NCBI RefSeq assembly: GCF_000577615.1
Contig: NZ_CBXX010000003.1
Coordinates: 62,001-126,000, forward strand
Origin: Herbaspirillum sp. RV1423
Lineage (GTDB): Bacteria; Pseudomonadota; Gammaproteobacteria; Burkholderiales; Burkholderiaceae_D
DNA: 64,000 nt
Reading direction: 5' to 3'
Made by a program: the position numbers and the translations under genes. Shown piece after piece: positions 27,495-38,511 of this stretch (its first letter is position 1; every line of letters starts with the position of its first letter). The notes under the pieces were generated by a model that did not search any database, was not told the DNA's origin, and saw only the letters and a list, made by a program, of their open reading frames with translations.

Positions 27495-28528
27495 CAAACC
27501 ACCTCGACCGCGTATCGCTGTCGCTCGGTCAATTCGCCGATCGGCGCCAGCGTCAGGCCAATCCCTGCGGCGACGGCAAGAAAATCGGAATTTCCCGCGG
27601 GCGTCACGGCCACCAGCAAACCGCCGCTGGTTTGCGGATCGCACAGCAGTTGCTTTTGCGCCTCGCTGATCGGGCTGATCTTGTCGGCATAACTGGCGAA
27701 ATTACGACCGGTCCCGCCAGGCACGCAGCCCTCGGCCAGATAATGTGCGACGCCCGGCAAGCCGGGCACCAGTGCGTGTTCGATACGTGCGCTAACGCCG
27801 CTACCGTCGCACATCTCGACCAGATGGCCGAGCAAGCCGAAGCCGGTCACATCGGTCATCGCCGCCACGCCGGGCAGCTTTCCAAAATGGCTGCCGGCCT
27901 TGTTAAGCATGCACATCCAGTCGCGCGCCGTCCCCACATCCTCCGCCCGCAGCTTGCCCATTTTTTCAGCAGTCGTCAGGATACCGATGCCCAGCGGTTT
28001 GGTCAGGTAAAGCAGGCAGCCTGCGCCGGCGGTGTCGTTGCGTTTCATGTGTCGCTTCTCGACTACGCCGGTCACGGCGAGGCCGAAGATCGGCTCGGGC
28101 GCGTCGATCGAATGGCCGCCGGCCAGCGCGATACCGGCCGCGTCGCAGACGGCACGGCCGCCCCGGACCACTTCACGCGCCACTTCCGGCGGCAGCAATT
28201 TGACGGGCCAGCCGAGAATGGCAATCGCCATCAGAGGATCGCCCCCCATGGCATAGATATCGCTGATGGCGTTGGTGGCGGCAATACGCCCGAAGTCGAA
28301 GGGATCGTCGACGATAGGCATGAAGAAATCGGTGGTGGAGACGATGCCGCGCTCTTCGTCCAGTCCATATACCGCAGCGTCGTCGCGCGATGCGTTGCCG
28401 ACCCACAATTTCGGATCGAGATTCTGCGCGCCGCTACCGGCAAGGATGACTTCCAGCACCTGCGGCGATATCTTGCAGCCGCAGCCGGCGCCGTGACTGT
28501 ATTGGGTCAAGCGGATGGATTCGCTCAT
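27494..28528 (-). CDS. selD: Selenophosphate synthetase SelD
   Basis: Makes selenophosphate from selenide and ATP. It has 344 residues. The catalytic region [12 protein letters not shown] (about residues 11-22) has Cys at the position that is selenocysteine in some species. Other family motifs are [46 protein letters not shown] and DPQTSGGLL. Overlaps mnmH by one base. No selA, selB or selC is in the window. Confidence 0.96.
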   Translation of the reverse strand: MSESIRLTQYSHGAGCGCKISPQVLEVILAGSGAQNLDPKLWVGNASRDDAAVYGLDEERGIVSTTDFFMPIVDDPFDFGRIAATNAISDIYAMGGDPLMAIAILGWPVKLLPPEVAREVVRGGRAVCDAAGIALAGGHSIDAPEPIFGLAVTGVVEKRHMKRNDTAGAGCLLYLTKPLGIGILTTAEKMGKLRAEDVGTARDWMCMLNKAGSHFGKLPGVAAMTDVTGFGLLGHLVEMCDGSGVSARIEHALVPGLPGVAHYLAEGCVPGGTGRNFASYADKISPISEAQKQLLCDPQTSGGLLVAVTPAGNSDFLAVAAGIGLTLAPIGELTERQRYAVEVV

Positions 28529-28633
28529 CGGAACTCCTGGAAATCAAAGGAGCCGATTCTAGCAGTGTTTGGGATAGGGCCGTTCAGTTGCTCATGACTG
28601 CGACACAGCACCGCCTAGAAACCGAAAACAGAA

Positions 28634-28665
28634 AGGGGTTGCAAGCAATAAAGCTTGCAACCCCT
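28634..28665 (-). terminator. Terminator after the first tRNA-Asn
   Basis: A 13-bp perfect stem (28634-28646 with 28653-28665, loop of 6 nt) immediately downstream of tRNA-Asn on the minus strand, followed by a T-containing tract. Confidence 0.85.
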
Positions 28666-28674
28666 CATATATCG

Positions 28675-28750
28675 TGGCTCCCCGACCTGGACTCGAACCA
28701 GGGACCTGCGGATTAACAGTCCGTCGCTCTACCGACTGAGCTATCAGGGA
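28675..28750 (-). tRNA. tRNA-Asn (anticodon GTT), copy 1
   Basis: 76 nt with encoded CCA. It starts TCCCTGATAGCTCAG and has anticodon-loop sequence CTGTTAA, giving GTT. The T arm contains TTCGAGT. It is identical to the copy at 28995-29070. Confidence 0.97.
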
Positions 28751-28959
28751 ACAGCCGAGGGCGCGATTATGAACTAAATTTGCCGTTGCCGCTATATTTC
28801 CGCAGCAGAAACTTGCTAAATAATTTTCTTCGCACCGCTCGCTTCTTTGCTGCGCCTGCATGCAACGCGCAACGTCGGAAAACGCATTCCGAATGCATCG
28901 AAAGCCATGACCTCGCGCCAGCAAAATGACGTCAAGCGAAACGACTTGTCGGAATTGAA

Positions 28960-28985
28960 AAAGCCCCGCACGGATGCGAGGCTTT
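28960..28985 (-). terminator. Terminator after the second tRNA-Asn
   Basis: Hairpin AAAGCC-C-CGCA / TGCG-A-GGCTTT with a 4-nt loop, followed on the minus strand by TTTTTC. It lies 10 nt downstream of the tRNA gene, separating the two tRNA-Asn units. Confidence 0.8.
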
Positions 28986-28994
28986 CGAATTTTT

Positions 28995-29070
28995 TGGCTC
29001 CCCGACCTGGACTCGAACCAGGGACCTGCGGATTAACAGTCCGTCGCTCTACCGACTGAGCTATCAGGGA
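28995..29070 (-). tRNA. tRNA-Asn (anticodon GTT), copy 2
   Basis: 76 nt including CCA, identical in sequence to the first copy 320 nt away. Each copy has its own terminator, so they may be separate transcripts or processed from a longer one. Confidence 0.97.
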
Positions 29071-29161
29071 ACAGATGAGAAAAAGATTATGACCGGATTT
29101 TTAATTCCTGTCAAAACCTTTTTGTATTCCAGCCATCGACAGGCCGGAATACGTTTCCCTT

Positions 29162-30379
29162 TCAGAGCACCTTGGCGATGGCATCGACGACGGCGTCGAT
29201 GTTCTTGGTGTTCAGCGCCGCGACGCAGATGCGGCCGGTGTCGACGGCATAGATCGAGAACTCGTTGCGCAGGCGTTCCACTTGCGCCTTGGTCAGGCCC
29301 GAGTACGAGAACATGCCGCGTTGCTTGATGACAAAATCGAAATCATGCGATGGCGCTTTCTCTTTCAGCTTGGAAACCAGCAACTGACGCATTTCGCGGA
29401 TGCGCACGCGCATCTCGGCCAGTTCCTTTTCCCACAGCGCGCGCAGTTCCGGCGAAGCCAGCGCAGTCGCGACGACCTGGCCGCCGTGGATCGGCGGGTT
29501 GGAATAATTGGTGCGGACCACGCGCTTCAATTGCGACAGCACGCGTGCAGCTTCTTCGCCGCTGGCGGCGACAATGCTCAACGCGCCGACGCGTTCGCCA
29601 TACAGCGAGAACGACTTCGAGAACGAGTTGGAGACGAACAGCGGACCGCCGGCGTCGGCGAAGCGGCGCACGACCTTGCCGTCTTCTTCGATGCCGTCGC
29701 CGAAGCCCTGGTAAGCCATGTCGAGGAAGGGAATCAGGCCGCGCGAAGTCACGACGTCGATCACCTGCGTCCATTGATCGGCAGTCAGGTCGGCGCCGGT
29801 CGGGTTGTGGCAGCAGGCGTGCAGCAGCACAACCGCGCCGGACGGCATGGTCTTCAATGCATCCAGCATGCCGGCGAAGTTGACGCCGCGGGTGGCCGGA
29901 TCGTAGTACGGATAATTGTTGACGGTGAAGCCCGCCATTTCAAACAGGGCGCGGTGGTTTTCCCAGCTTGGATCGCTGATCCAGACTTGCGTGGATGCCG
30001 GCGAGAAATGCTTGATGAAATCGGCGCCCAGCTTCAGCGCGCCGGTGCCGCCCAGGGCTTGCACGGTAATCGCGCGCTTCTCTTGAACAACGGCGCTATC
30101 GGCACCAAATACCAATTCTTGGACTGCCTTGTCGTACGTTGCCAGACCATCGATCGGCAAATAGGTGCGCGGAGCCAGTTTGGCAGCCAGTTCAGCTTCC
30201 GCCTTGCGCACGCACTCCAGCAGAGGCACTTTGCCATTATCGTCATAATAGACGCCAACGCCGAGGTTGGTTTTGCCTGGATTCTTGTCGGCATTGTAAG
30301 CATCGGTAATGCCGAGGATAGGGTCGCGCGGCGCCATTTCGATGGCGGTGAAGAGGGAGGCTGAGAGAGGTGCGTTCAT
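29162..30379 (-). CDS. tyrB: Aromatic/aspartate aminotransferase
   Basis: PLP-dependent class I aminotransferase that makes tyrosine, phenylalanine or aspartate from the oxo acids and glutamate. ATG at 30377-30379 gives 405 residues starting MNAPLSASLF. The PLP Lys is in VSNSFSKSFSLYGERVGA. Other motifs are LLHACCHNPTGADLT and FLDMAYQGFGDG, and the C-terminal Arg region is RTNYSNPPIHGG. The AspC/TyrB-type fold is certain, but preference for aromatic substrates is inferred from betaproteobacterial homologues. It diverges from uvrB. Confidence 0.88.
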   Translation of the reverse strand: MNAPLSASLFTAIEMAPRDPILGITDAYNADKNPGKTNLGVGVYYDDNGKVPLLECVRKAEAELAAKLAPRTYLPIDGLATYDKAVQELVFGADSAVVQEKRAITVQALGGTGALKLGADFIKHFSPASTQVWISDPSWENHRALFEMAGFTVNNYPYYDPATRGVNFAGMLDALKTMPSGAVVLLHACCHNPTGADLTADQWTQVIDVVTSRGLIPFLDMAYQGFGDGIEEDGKVVRRFADAGGPLFVSNSFSKSFSLYGERVGALSIVAASGEEAARVLSQLKRVVRTNYSNPPIHGGQVVATALASPELRALWEKELAEMRVRIREMRQLLVSKLKEKAPSHDFDFVIKQRGMFSYSGLTKAQVERLRNEFSIYAVDTGRICVAALNTKNIDAVVDAIAKVL

Positions 30380-30489
30380 CGTGATAACATAAAAAGTTAG
30401 CTGCAACCGTGGATTGCAGTCGGGATGGATGCAGGGCAAAGCCACGAGCCGAGCACCGTTTTGCAACACGTAATTTTACCAAAGGTCGA

Positions 30490-32598
<2,109 letters not shown>

Positions 32599-32637
32599 TC
32601 GCGGAGAGCCGATGGCGCGTCCATCGGACGCATCCCA

Positions 32638-32672
32638 AACTGCCCACATTGATTTATCATGCGGGCAGTTTT
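32638..32672 (+). terminator. Terminator after uvrB
   Basis: AACTGCCC / GGGCAGTT stem (32638-32645 with 32663-32670) with a 17-nt loop and a short T tract, 40 nt past the uvrB stop. The T tract is short, so termination may be partial and the next gene may be partly read through. Confidence 0.6.
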
Positions 32673-32706
32673 CCATTTTCGACCAACCTTTCGCCATCCA
32701 TCACCC

Positions 32707-33498
32707 ATGCCGGCTACCGTTCCCACCGCCCTGCTCGATCTCTGCTCCACGGCCGATCCATCCTGGCGAGCTATCCTTGAAAACGGCCTGCACGCCGTCG
32801 CCGCAGCCGATCCGACATATCTGCCGGCGCTCGCGCAAGACAATTACCTGCCCACCGAAGGCCGCCTCTTCGCGGCCTTCAGACAACCGCTCGATGCGGT
32901 GCGTTATGTGTTGGTGGGTGAAGGCCCTTATCCGCGTGAAGCCAGCGCCACCGGTGTGTGTTTCATGGACGGCGCGGTCGGTTCGCTATGGTCGGACAAG
33001 GGCTTGTCCAAGCAGGTCAACCGTGCCACGTCGCTACGCAACTTCATGAAGATGCTGCTGGTGGCGGATGGCCGCGTGCCGGCCGACAAGACCAGCGGCG
33101 ACGCCTTGCTGGATATCGCCGCGACAGCGCAGGCCGATACGGCAGGCACCATCCAGACGCTGGCCGACCTGCAGGACAACCTGACCGCGCACGGCTTCCT
33201 GCTGCTCAACGCCAGCCTGGTGTTCCGCGCACATGTGGCGCCGGCCAAGGACGCCAAAGCCTGGAAACCGTTTTTTGAAACCGTCTTGAAAGGATTGGCG
33301 GAGCATGCCGCGGCGCGCAAACAGGCGCTGCCGACGCTGGTCCTCTGGGGCAAGATCGCCGAGCAGTTGCACGGCTTGCCGGTGGTGGAAGGCTTCCCGC
33401 GCGCGGTGGCGGAACATCCCTACAATCTGACGTTCATCGCGCACAGCGGCATGCAGAAGCTCTTCGGCGACATGCATCTGCTGAAGAAGCGCGCATGA
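32707..33498 (+). CDS. Uracil-DNA-glycosylase-superfamily-like protein, altered active site
   Basis: A 263-residue protein from ATG 32707. The layout follows family 1 UDG: a motif 1 region VLVGEGPYPREASATGVCFM (about residues 76-95), then SLRNFMKMLL, HGFLLLNASLVFRAHVAP, PTLVLWGKIAEQL and, near the end, VAEHPYNLTFIAHSG in place of HPSPLS. The family 1 motif GQDPYH is here GEGPYP, so the catalytic Asp and the His are missing. Glycosylase activity is uncertain. The GEGP core recalls family 4/5 motif 1, but the rest is Ung-like. No second UDG is seen in the window. Confidence 0.7.
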   Translation: MPATVPTALLDLCSTADPSWRAILENGLHAVAAADPTYLPALAQDNYLPTEGRLFAAFRQPLDAVRYVLVGEGPYPREASATGVCFMDGAVGSLWSDKGLSKQVNRATSLRNFMKMLLVADGRVPADKTSGDALLDIAATAQADTAGTIQTLADLQDNLTAHGFLLLNASLVFRAHVAPAKDAKAWKPFFETVLKGLAEHAAARKQALPTLVLWGKIAEQLHGLPVVEGFPRAVAEHPYNLTFIAHSGMQKLFGDMHLLKKRA

Positions 33499-33500
33499 AA

Positions 33501-33529
33501 AACGCCGGCCTCGTCAGCGGGCCGGCGTT
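33501..33529. terminator. Hairpin between UDG-like and VOC genes
   Basis: AACGCCGGC / GCCGGCGTT, a 9-bp GC-rich stem with an 11-nt loop, lying between two convergent genes only 36 nt apart. The T tract is weak on both sides; its placement is that of a shared terminator. Confidence 0.6.
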
Positions 33530-33534
33530 GCTAT

Positions 33535-33957
33535 CTATTTCGCGAAAATCTGGTTCATCGAGGCGAAGCCTTTGAACTCCAGCGCATTGCCCGACGGATC
33601 CTTGAAGAACATGGTCGACTGCTCGCCGGGTTCGCCCTTGAAGCGCGTATGCGGCTCGACGACGAACTGAACGCCGGCGGCGGCGATGCGTCCGGCCAAC
33701 GCGTCCCAGGAAACCTGATCGAGGATGATGCCGAAATGCGGGATCGGCACGTTGTCGCCGTCGACATTACCGGCGCCACTCGGTACAACCAGATCCTTTT
33801 TGAGATGCAGCGACAACTGGTGTCCCATGCAGTCGAAATCGACCCAGCGCTCAGTACTGCGCCCTTCCGAGAATCCCAGCACGCCGCCGTAAAAGCCGCG
33901 CGCCTCGTCCAGGTCGCGCACAAAGAAAGCCAGGTGAAATGGGTGCAATGCGTTCAT
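33535..33957 (-). CDS. VOC-family (glyoxalase/dioxygenase fold) protein
   Basis: A 140-residue protein of the vicinal oxygen chelate superfamily. ATG at 33955-33957 gives MNALHPFHLAFFVRDLDEAR, with the first metal-type His in PFHLAFFVRD. Other features are FDCMGHQLSLHL, IPHFGIILDQVSWD and the closing GEQSTMFFKDPSGNALEFKG, where Glu is a likely metal ligand. The substrate is unknown. A monocistronic gene convergent with the UDG-like gene. Confidence 0.85.
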   Translation of the reverse strand: MNALHPFHLAFFVRDLDEARGFYGGVLGFSEGRSTERWVDFDCMGHQLSLHLKKDLVVPSGAGNVDGDNVPIPHFGIILDQVSWDALAGRIAAAGVQFVVEPHTRFKGEPGEQSTMFFKDPSGNALEFKGFASMNQIFAK

Positions 33958-34219
33958 GTTCCGTTCCGTGTCAAAAGTCGATGCAATATGCAAGAAAGCG
34001 CATAGCTTATCGCATTCCCGATTATCTTTCGCATCGGCCTTGAATGGCAAAACCACGGCAGAGAGCATGGCATCTTGTTGCAGTGGGCCGGGAGCATATC
34101 GTTCCGGCTCGGTCGTCTGGCAGCGCACATCCCGTTTCAGGATCGCAACCCGCGCCGCATTGTTACCCCCTCTGGCATCACGCCAATATCTTCAGCCGTC
34201 GCGGCTGCCATCGAAACGC

Positions 34220-34459
34220 TCAGATTTGCGTTTGCAGTTCAAACAAGGCGCGCAAGTGGCTGCGATCGAGTTCGCGCAGGCGACGTTCCATGTCGGCGTG
34301 ATTCGTGACGCCTTCCAGATAAGGAGCATCATTGATGTCGAACAAGGCGCCGTCCACGGTCTTGACAGGCGAACTGAATGCACGCTCGACAAAGAACTGG
34401 AAAGCTTCCAGCAGACTCTGTAAATTATTAGAAAAACCGGCAGATTGATAGGTAGACAT
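34220..34459 (-). CDS. Small DUF3563-like protein
   Basis: A 79-residue protein of unknown function. Its middle and C-terminus (DAPYLEGVTNHADMERRLRE) recall short DUF3563-type proteins, which share a YLxxxxDxxDLERRxRE pattern common in betaproteobacteria. The start at ATG 34457-34459 has a purine-rich upstream stretch (GAGAGAAAG). It diverges from the LysR gene by 105 nt, so it may be regulated by it. Confidence 0.65.
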   Translation of the reverse strand: MSTYQSAGFSNNLQSLLEAFQFFVERAFSSPVKTVDGALFDINDAPYLEGVTNHADMERRLRELDRSHLRALFELQTQI

Positions 34460-34564
34460 TTCTTTCTCTCACATGAATGACGTTGCAGTGTTATAGAGAA
34501 TAGGGGTTGACCCGGACTTTAAAAAGCAATATTTTCCGACATCAGCATTAGAAAAACTAACACC

Positions 34565-35497
34565 ATGACACTCTCCCTGCCGCCGTTGAAGGCGCTCAAA
34601 GTGTTCGAAGCGGCCGCCCGCACGCGCAGCCTGACGATTGCCGCGCACGAATTGCACATCACGCACAGCGCGGTCAGCCAGCAGATAAAATTGCTCGAAG
34701 AACATTTCGGCCAGCCCTTGTTCATCCGACTGCCGCGTGGCGTGGAAGCAACGGAAGCGGCGCAATTGTTTTACACGGAGGTGCGCGCCAGCCTGGACCG
34801 CATCGCCATGGCCGCGGAGCAACTGACGCTGACCGGCAAGAACCGCATCGTGCGCGTGGTCACCGCGCCATCGGTGGCAATGCGCTGGCTGATCCCGCGC
34901 CTGTCGCAATTCCAGATCGACAACCCGCGCATCGAAGTGCGCGTGACGACGACGGTGTCGGAGAATTTCGAAGACGTCAAGGATCCCTTCGACGTGGTGC
35001 TGTGGCGCAGCCCGCTGGAGCGCAGCGGCTTTGAATGCGTGCGCTTCCTGGACGACGTGTCGGCGCCGCTGGCGTCGCCGCACTATCTGGAATTGCATCC
35101 GATCAACAAGCCGCAGGATTTGTTGCAGGCTTCGCTGATCCATCTGAGCGTGCGTGCGGACGCATGGCAGCAGTGGCTGATCAAGGCCGGCGTGCCGGTA
35201 AAGAAAAAATTGCCGGGGACCAGTTACGAGCACTTCTTCCTGAGCTTGCAGGCGGCATCGACCGATCTGGGAATTGCGATGGGATCGCTGGCGCTGGTGG
35301 ACGACGACTTGGCGCATGGCCGCCTGCGCCAGCTATTTCCGGAGGTAGTGTTGCACGGCCAGGGCTTCCATATGCTGCACCGGACCGGCGAAACCAATGG
35401 CAATGCGCTGAAGACCTTCATCGCGTGGCTGATGCAGATGGGACAGGCATCAGCCTATGATCCGAACAAGATTTATTCGACCGATTCCAGTATGTGA
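34565..35497 (+). CDS. LysR-family transcription regulator (GcvA-like)
   Basis: A 310-residue LysR regulator. The winged helix-turn-helix is at the N-terminus (LKALKVFEAAARTRSLTIAA, then HITHSAVSQQIKLLEEHFG), with a GcvA-like PLFIRLPRGVEATEAA. The substrate-binding domain runs from about residue 95 to 300. The target is unknown; by the divergence rule the small DUF3563-like gene is a candidate. The last 25 nt overlap the convergent monooxygenase gene. Confidence 0.9.
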   Translation: MTLSLPPLKALKVFEAAARTRSLTIAAHELHITHSAVSQQIKLLEEHFGQPLFIRLPRGVEATEAAQLFYTEVRASLDRIAMAAEQLTLTGKNRIVRVVTAPSVAMRWLIPRLSQFQIDNPRIEVRVTTTVSENFEDVKDPFDVVLWRSPLERSGFECVRFLDDVSAPLASPHYLELHPINKPQDLLQASLIHLSVRADAWQQWLIKAGVPVKKKLPGTSYEHFFLSLQAASTDLGIAMGSLALVDDDLAHGRLRQLFPEVVLHGQGFHMLHRTGETNGNALKTFIAWLMQMGQASAYDPNKIYSTDSSM

Positions 35498-35784
35498 ACG
35501 GCGCGCGCGGCGATCAGGTCTTTCGACTTGCCGCGATAGTCGAGCATGTGCGGCTGGGTGAAGTGGACCTTGAGCGCTTCGGCGCTCTCCCATTTTTCGA
35601 CGAAAGCGAAAGTGTCGGGACCTAACTCAGCCTGCGCTCCGCCGAAACCGGGGACGTCGACGACCGGACCGTAATCGATGCAGCCTTGCTCGGCGCGCAC
35701 GGCAGCGAGATTGGCGCGCACCAGCTTGAGCAACTCTTCGCGCTTGCCCGGTTTGGCGGTAATGATTGCGACTACGTGGACCAC
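35473..35784 (-). CDS. Putative quinol monooxygenase (ABM domain)
   Basis: A 103-residue antibiotic-biosynthesis-monooxygenase-fold protein. It starts at GTG 35782-35784 after GAGGAGATG. Family elements are VHVVAIITAKPGKREELLK at the N-terminus and FAFVEKWESAEALKVHFTQPHM. Such small dimeric proteins oxidise quinols or handle electrophiles; the substrate is not known. Convergent with the LysR gene, overlapping by 25 nt. Confidence 0.86.
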   Translation of the reverse strand: MVHVVAIITAKPGKREELLKLVRANLAAVRAEQGCIDYGPVVDVPGFGGAQAELGPDTFAFVEKWESAEALKVHFTQPHMLDYRGKSKDLIAARAVHILESVE

Positions 35785-35897
35785 GTTGTCATCTCCTCTT
35801 TGGGGTTATGGGAAGCGACAAGCATACGCGAAGTTGGCGATACGTGACTGCGCCCTCTTTGCGCACCATCATTGATGTCCATTCAGCTCAACCCCGT

Positions 35898-36824
35898 TCA
35901 GTTCAGTTTGAGTTGCGCCAGCAGTTGTTCGATGTTGTAACGCATCAGCTTCAGATAAGTCGGCGCCGGACCGTCGGCTTGCGACAAGGCATCGGCATAC
36001 AGCTTGCCGCCCAGCGTGACGCCGGCTTCCTTGCTGATCTGTTGCAGCAGCTTGGGGCTGCTCATGTTTTCGATGAAGACGGCGCGGATCTTTTCCTGGC
36101 GGATCTGGCGGATCAGATTGGCGACCTCTTTCGCGCTCGGCTCGCTGTCGGTCGACACGCCTTGCGGCGCGAGGAAGCGGACCTGGTAATGCGCGCCGAA
36201 ATATTCGAAGGCGTCATGCGAGGTGATCACCTTGCGCTTGACGTCGGGAAACTGCGCAAACTGTTGCATGGCCCATCGATCCAGTTCGTTGAGTTTGGCG
36301 ATGTAGGTCTCGCCGTTCTTTCGATAAACCGTGGCGCCGGACGGATCGAGTTTGCTCAGCGCGGCGACGATGTTGCGCGTGTAGACGACGACATTGGCCG
36401 GATTCTGCCAGGCGTGCGGGTCGTTCTTGCCATGGTGATGAGCATCGTCGTGTCCGGCATGGTCGTCATGCTCATCGCCGACACGATCGCGCACCGCGAT
36501 GCCGTTGGAGGCAACCACGATATCGCCGCGATAATTGGCCGACTGCACTACACGCTCCATCCAGCCTTCGAAGCCAAGACCATTGATCACTACCAGTTTG
36601 GCGTGCGCCACCGATTTGATATGGTCGGGCGCCGGCTGGAACACGTGCGCGTCCTGATCAGGACCGACCAGCGTAGTCACGGCGATGCGATCGCCGCCGA
36701 CATTGGCGACGATGTCGCCGAGGATGCTGAAGCTGGCGACCACCGGCAACCGGGCATCTGCTGCGGACGCCGCCTGCGCGGCCAGCATGGCTGTGATCAA
36801 TAAAATCTGGCGAAACAGTTTCAC
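35898..36824 (-). CDS. znuA: Zinc ABC transporter substrate-binding protein ZnuA
   Basis: Periplasmic cluster A-I metal-binding protein that delivers zinc to ZnuB. The start is taken as GTG at 36822-36824, which follows GGGAG with 6-nt spacing and yields a clean signal peptide (MKLFRQILLITAMLAAQAAS); a TTG 12 nt upstream is the alternative. About 308 residues. A His/Asp-rich loop (GDEHDDHAGHDDAHHHGK, about residues 117-134) is typical of zinc-specific members. Metal ligands include His in DAHVFQP, NDPHAWQNP and TSHDAFEYF. Last gene of the znuCBA operon; manganese cannot be fully excluded. Confidence 0.88.
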   Translation of the reverse strand: MKLFRQILLITAMLAAQAASAADARLPVVASFSILGDIVANVGGDRIAVTTLVGPDQDAHVFQPAPDHIKSVAHAKLVVINGLGFEGWMERVVQSANYRGDIVVASNGIAVRDRVGDEHDDHAGHDDAHHHGKNDPHAWQNPANVVVYTRNIVAALSKLDPSGATVYRKNGETYIAKLNELDRWAMQQFAQFPDVKRKVITSHDAFEYFGAHYQVRFLAPQGVSTDSEPSAKEVANLIRQIRQEKIRAVFIENMSSPKLLQQISKEAGVTLGGKLYADALSQADGPAPTYLKLMRYNIEQLLAQLKLN

Positions 36825-36869
36825 GACGACTCCCAAAAGAAATCAAAAATAAGAGTTGCTGACAAAACG

Positions 36870-37751
36870 CTAAGCGCGCAGATGCGGCCGGCGCAGCATA
36901 CGCGGCAACCAGCCGCGCGGCGCAAAGACCAGCGACAGGAAATAGAACGCGCCGGCACACACGATAATCACCGGACCGGACGGCACCGACGCGTAATACG
37001 ACAGCATCAGCCCGGCATAGCCTGCGGCGGCGGCCTGCACGGTGCTGTTGACCAGTTGCGCCGGCAAGGTGTCGTGCCACAGCCGCGCCGACACCGCCGG
37101 CAGCATCATCAGACCAACCGCCATCAGTGTGCCCAGGGTCTGAAACGATGCCACCAGGTTCAGCACCACCAGCATCAGGAACGATTGTTGATAGAGCGTA
37201 TTGCGTCCGCCGCTGGCGGCCAGGTAGGACGGGTCGAAACTTTCCAGCAGCAGGCCGCGATACAAACCCGCCATCAGCAACACGCTCACGCTCGACACCC
37301 CGGCCACCAGCATCAAGCCTTCGGTATCGACGCCGAGCACATTGCCGAACAGGATGTGCAGCAAGTCGAGCTGGGTGCCGTGACCAGAAATCATGATCAC
37401 GCCGAGCGCCAGCGCCACGACATAGATGGCGGCAAGACTGGCATCTTCCTTGAGCTCGGTATGGCGGCTGATCCAGCCCGCCAGCGCCACCACGATCACA
37501 CCGGCAAGAAAGCCGCCGATGCTCAGCGCCGGCAGCGACAGGCCGAAGAAAATAAAACCGGCGGCCACACCCGGTAACACGGCATGGCTCAAGGCTTCGC
37601 CGAACAGGCTCATGCGGCGCAACGTCAGCATCACGCCCAGCGGCGCGCTGGAGAGCGCCAATGCCAACGTCGCCACCAACGCGCGGCGCATGAAGGCGAA
37701 CTCCTGGAACGGCGCAATCGTGAATTGATAAACCTCATGGAGCAAGGTCAT
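36870..37751 (-). CDS. znuB: Zinc ABC transporter permease ZnuB
   Basis: Membrane subunit of the zinc importer. It has 293 residues and about eight to nine helices, with the family text FGEALSHAVLPGVAAGFIFF (about residues 52-71) and TLGTLMAVGLMMLPAVSARL (about residues 206-225). It overlaps znuC as ATGA and is followed by znuA after 45 nt. Confidence 0.92.
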   Translation of the reverse strand: MTLLHEVYQFTIAPFQEFAFMRRALVATLALALSSAPLGVMLTLRRMSLFGEALSHAVLPGVAAGFIFFGLSLPALSIGGFLAGVIVVALAGWISRHTELKEDASLAAIYVVALALGVIMISGHGTQLDLLHILFGNVLGVDTEGLMLVAGVSSVSVLLMAGLYRGLLLESFDPSYLAASGGRNTLYQQSFLMLVVLNLVASFQTLGTLMAVGLMMLPAVSARLWHDTLPAQLVNSTVQAAAAGYAGLMLSYYASVPSGPVIIVCAGAFYFLSLVFAPRGWLPRMLRRPHLRA

Positions 37752-38509
37752 TGCGATGCGCTCCCGTCATCCGCCGCATCGACCGCACACAGCGGCGCAT
37801 GCTCGTCGACCGCTTCCGCCATGGAACGGGCGCGATGCAGGTTTTCATGGCACAGCACCTGTTCAGTCTCGCCCCAGGCCACGACATTGCGCGCCAGCAG
37901 CAGCGACTGCGGAAATGCCCGGCGCACCTGGTCGTAGTCGTGCAAAACCGCGATGACCGTGCGCTGTTCGGCATGCCACGACTGGATGATGCGCAGCAGA
38001 TCGCTGGTGGTTTTGGTGTCGATGGCGTTGAAAGGCTCGTCCAGCAGGATCAGTTCGGCGTCCTGCAACAGGATGCGCGCAAACAGCACGCGCTGGAATT
38101 GCCCCACCGACAGACTGGCGATCGCACGCTGCGCGAAGCCGTCCAGGCCGACCGCCGCCAGCGCCTGTTCGGCGCGCTGCATCATGTCGCGGCTCATGCG
38201 GCGAAACAGTCCGGCGCGCGACCAGTAACCGAGCAAGACGCAATCCAGCACCGAAATCGGAAAGCTGCGATCGATTTCCGCCTGTTGCGGCAGATAGGCG
38301 ATGCGTCCGGCAGGGGCATGCGTGACGACGCGGCCGCTATTGCAACGCACCTGCCCCATGATGGTTTTCAGCAAGGTGCTCTTGCCGGCGCCGTTGGGGC
38401 CGACGATCGCTGTCAGCGAGCCGCGCGCGAAATCGCCGCTGATGTGATGCAAGGCCGGATGGCGCCGGTAAGTGACGGTGAGGTTTTCGAGAGAAATGGC
38501 GACGGGCAT
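37748..38509 (-). CDS. znuC: Zinc ABC transporter ATPase ZnuC
   Basis: ATP-binding subunit. ATG at 38507-38509 gives MPVAISLENLTVTYRRHPA and 253 residues. Walker A is VGPNGAGKSTLLK, the signature is SLSVGQFQRVLFAR, Walker B is ELILLDEPFNAID, and the switch His is in IAVLHDYDQV. The C-terminus contains several Cys/His (LCHENLHRARSMAEAVDEHA). It starts 2 nt after the 41-codon leader gene. Confidence 0.92.
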   Translation of the reverse strand: MPVAISLENLTVTYRRHPALHHISGDFARGSLTAIVGPNGAGKSTLLKTIMGQVRCNSGRVVTHAPAGRIAYLPQQAEIDRSFPISVLDCVLLGYWSRAGLFRRMSRDMMQRAEQALAAVGLDGFAQRAIASLSVGQFQRVLFARILLQDAELILLDEPFNAIDTKTTSDLLRIIQSWHAEQRTVIAVLHDYDQVRRAFPQSLLLARNVVAWGETEQVLCHENLHRARSMAEAVDEHAPLCAVDAADDGSASQ

Positions 38510-38511
38510 GT

